The position numbers and the translations under genes were made by a program. Below are positions 42,067 through 42,507 of a stretch of 42,507 bases of DNA, one piece after another (the first letter of the stretch is position 1; every line of letters starts with the position of its first letter). Origin of the DNA: B30-G6 sp964633115 (lineage in GTDB: Bacteria > Desulfobacterota > Desulfobacteria > Desulfobacterales > B30-G6). The stretch spans positions 1-42,507 of the forward strand of contig CAZWEO010000038.1 in assembly GCA_964633115.1 (NCBI GenBank), given 5' to 3'. A model generated the notes under the pieces. The model did no database searches, had not been told where the DNA came from, and saw only the letters and a program-made list of their open reading frames with translations.

Positions 42067-42507
42067 AACAGAGCTGTCAGCTTTAAGCAGCCTACAGTTT
42101 ACAGTATAGGTACCTAAAAGGCCAAACAAAATATCGAATATTGACCGCAGAATTTTGAATGACGAAGGTTCGCAAAAAGCGATCAGCGCCCTTCAATAAT
42201 CATCATTCCCTGTTCGATATTCATTATTTGCCTGCTATGCAGGCAGCCCAAATTCACGGGTCATCCCCATGAAAATGGGGATCCAGGAGCTTTTAGCTGA
42301 TAGCCGACAGCCTTTGCTGGATAACGCGATAGCTTCACTTAGTGCCCCTCTTCCGAGGGAATGACTGAGAAGAAAGAAGCGATTCGATTTACAGTCTCGC
42401 TGTCAAATCCATACGCCTTATGCAGTAAGCTATTGGCAGCTTACTGCTTAAACCTCAATGCCGTTAACTTAACCAATTGGTTTATAGGCTGGGAAGAATT
42501 TTCTTGC
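42067..42507. repeat. Repeat-rich end of the window: MITE copy 2, CGTCATTCC palindrome and AGTAAGCT hairpin
   Basis: In order: AGCCTACAGTTTACAG words at 42088-42112; the second MITE-like copy (42129-42231, inverse of 5968-6070); a GGTCATCCCC...GGGGATCCAG / CTGGAT...GAGGGAATGAC palindrome at 42258-42365, related to 6797-6878; and a perfect GCAGTAAGCT hairpin (42422-42431 with 42438-42447). No gene. Confidence 0.75.

Overview
The window looks like a chromosomal piece of a Desulfobacterales-type deltaproteobacterium, an anaerobic sulfate-reducer lineage. Indicators are a TAXI-type TRAP transporter with an associated UspA protein, an AhbB-like siroheme decarboxylase subunit (alternative heme pathway), pyruvate phosphate dikinase, an AmrS-type radical SAM enzyme, a sigma-54 activator, and intergenic gaps filled with several families of short degenerate repeat words. 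This assignment comes from remembered family resemblance; no search was run. I see no rRNA, tRNA, CRISPR array or intact insertion sequence.

Layout. 1-3.6 kb: an unknown minus-strand gene, a decayed chimera of a membrane HAMP/phosphatase gene with a class III cyclase gene, and an intact type II toxin-antitoxin pair whose promoter carries three evenly spaced TGTAC sites. 3.7-6.6 kb: a membrane protein, a sigma-54 enhancer-binding protein, and divergent from it a 53-codon gene with a near-consensus -24/-12 promoter and its own terminator. 6.6-7.2 kb: repeat-rich spacer. 7.2-12.7 kb: a small conserved gene, an internally collapsed homocysteine S-methyltransferase, an XRE-cupin regulator, an acyl-CoA dehydrogenase, recD2 and trmO. 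13-17 kb: a frameshifted YibQ-like polysaccharide deacetylase, a DsbA-like exported thiol protein, a methyltransferase and amrS. 17.2-23.4 kb (minus): a TAXI TRAP cluster in the order binding protein, fused permease, UspA, divergent second binding protein, and a secreted protein. A compact three-stem structured element lies just upstream of it. 23.8-29.6 kb (plus): glycosyltransferase, DUF4388 protein, mtnA, ahbB, a B12-binding radical SAM protein, MarR regulator and methyltransferase. The methyltransferase runs tail-to-tail into a damaged outer-membrane phospholipase A. 30.4-38 kb: ppdK, a small acidic protein translationally coupled to a DUF1848 protein, dusB, a chemotaxis-receptor remnant, a response-regulator cyclase and queF. 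38-42.5 kb: a 55-codon gene between two inverted REPIN-like repeats (one inside a collapsed RAYT transposase), polA, a zinc-ribbon protein and another repeat-rich stretch.

Two themes stand out. First, several genes carry internal collapses or fusions at short shared motifs, some still in frame: cyclase chimera, homocysteine methyltransferase, phospholipase/methyltransferase tail fusion and RAYT. This suggests ongoing gene decay by short-repeat deletion, or less likely a recurrent assembly artefact. Second, nearly every longer gap is built from a small vocabulary of degenerate words and imperfect palindromes, some of which supply stop codons or hairpins at gene ends. The most testable candidate for an undescribed system is the sigma-54 activator with its divergent 53-codon gene.
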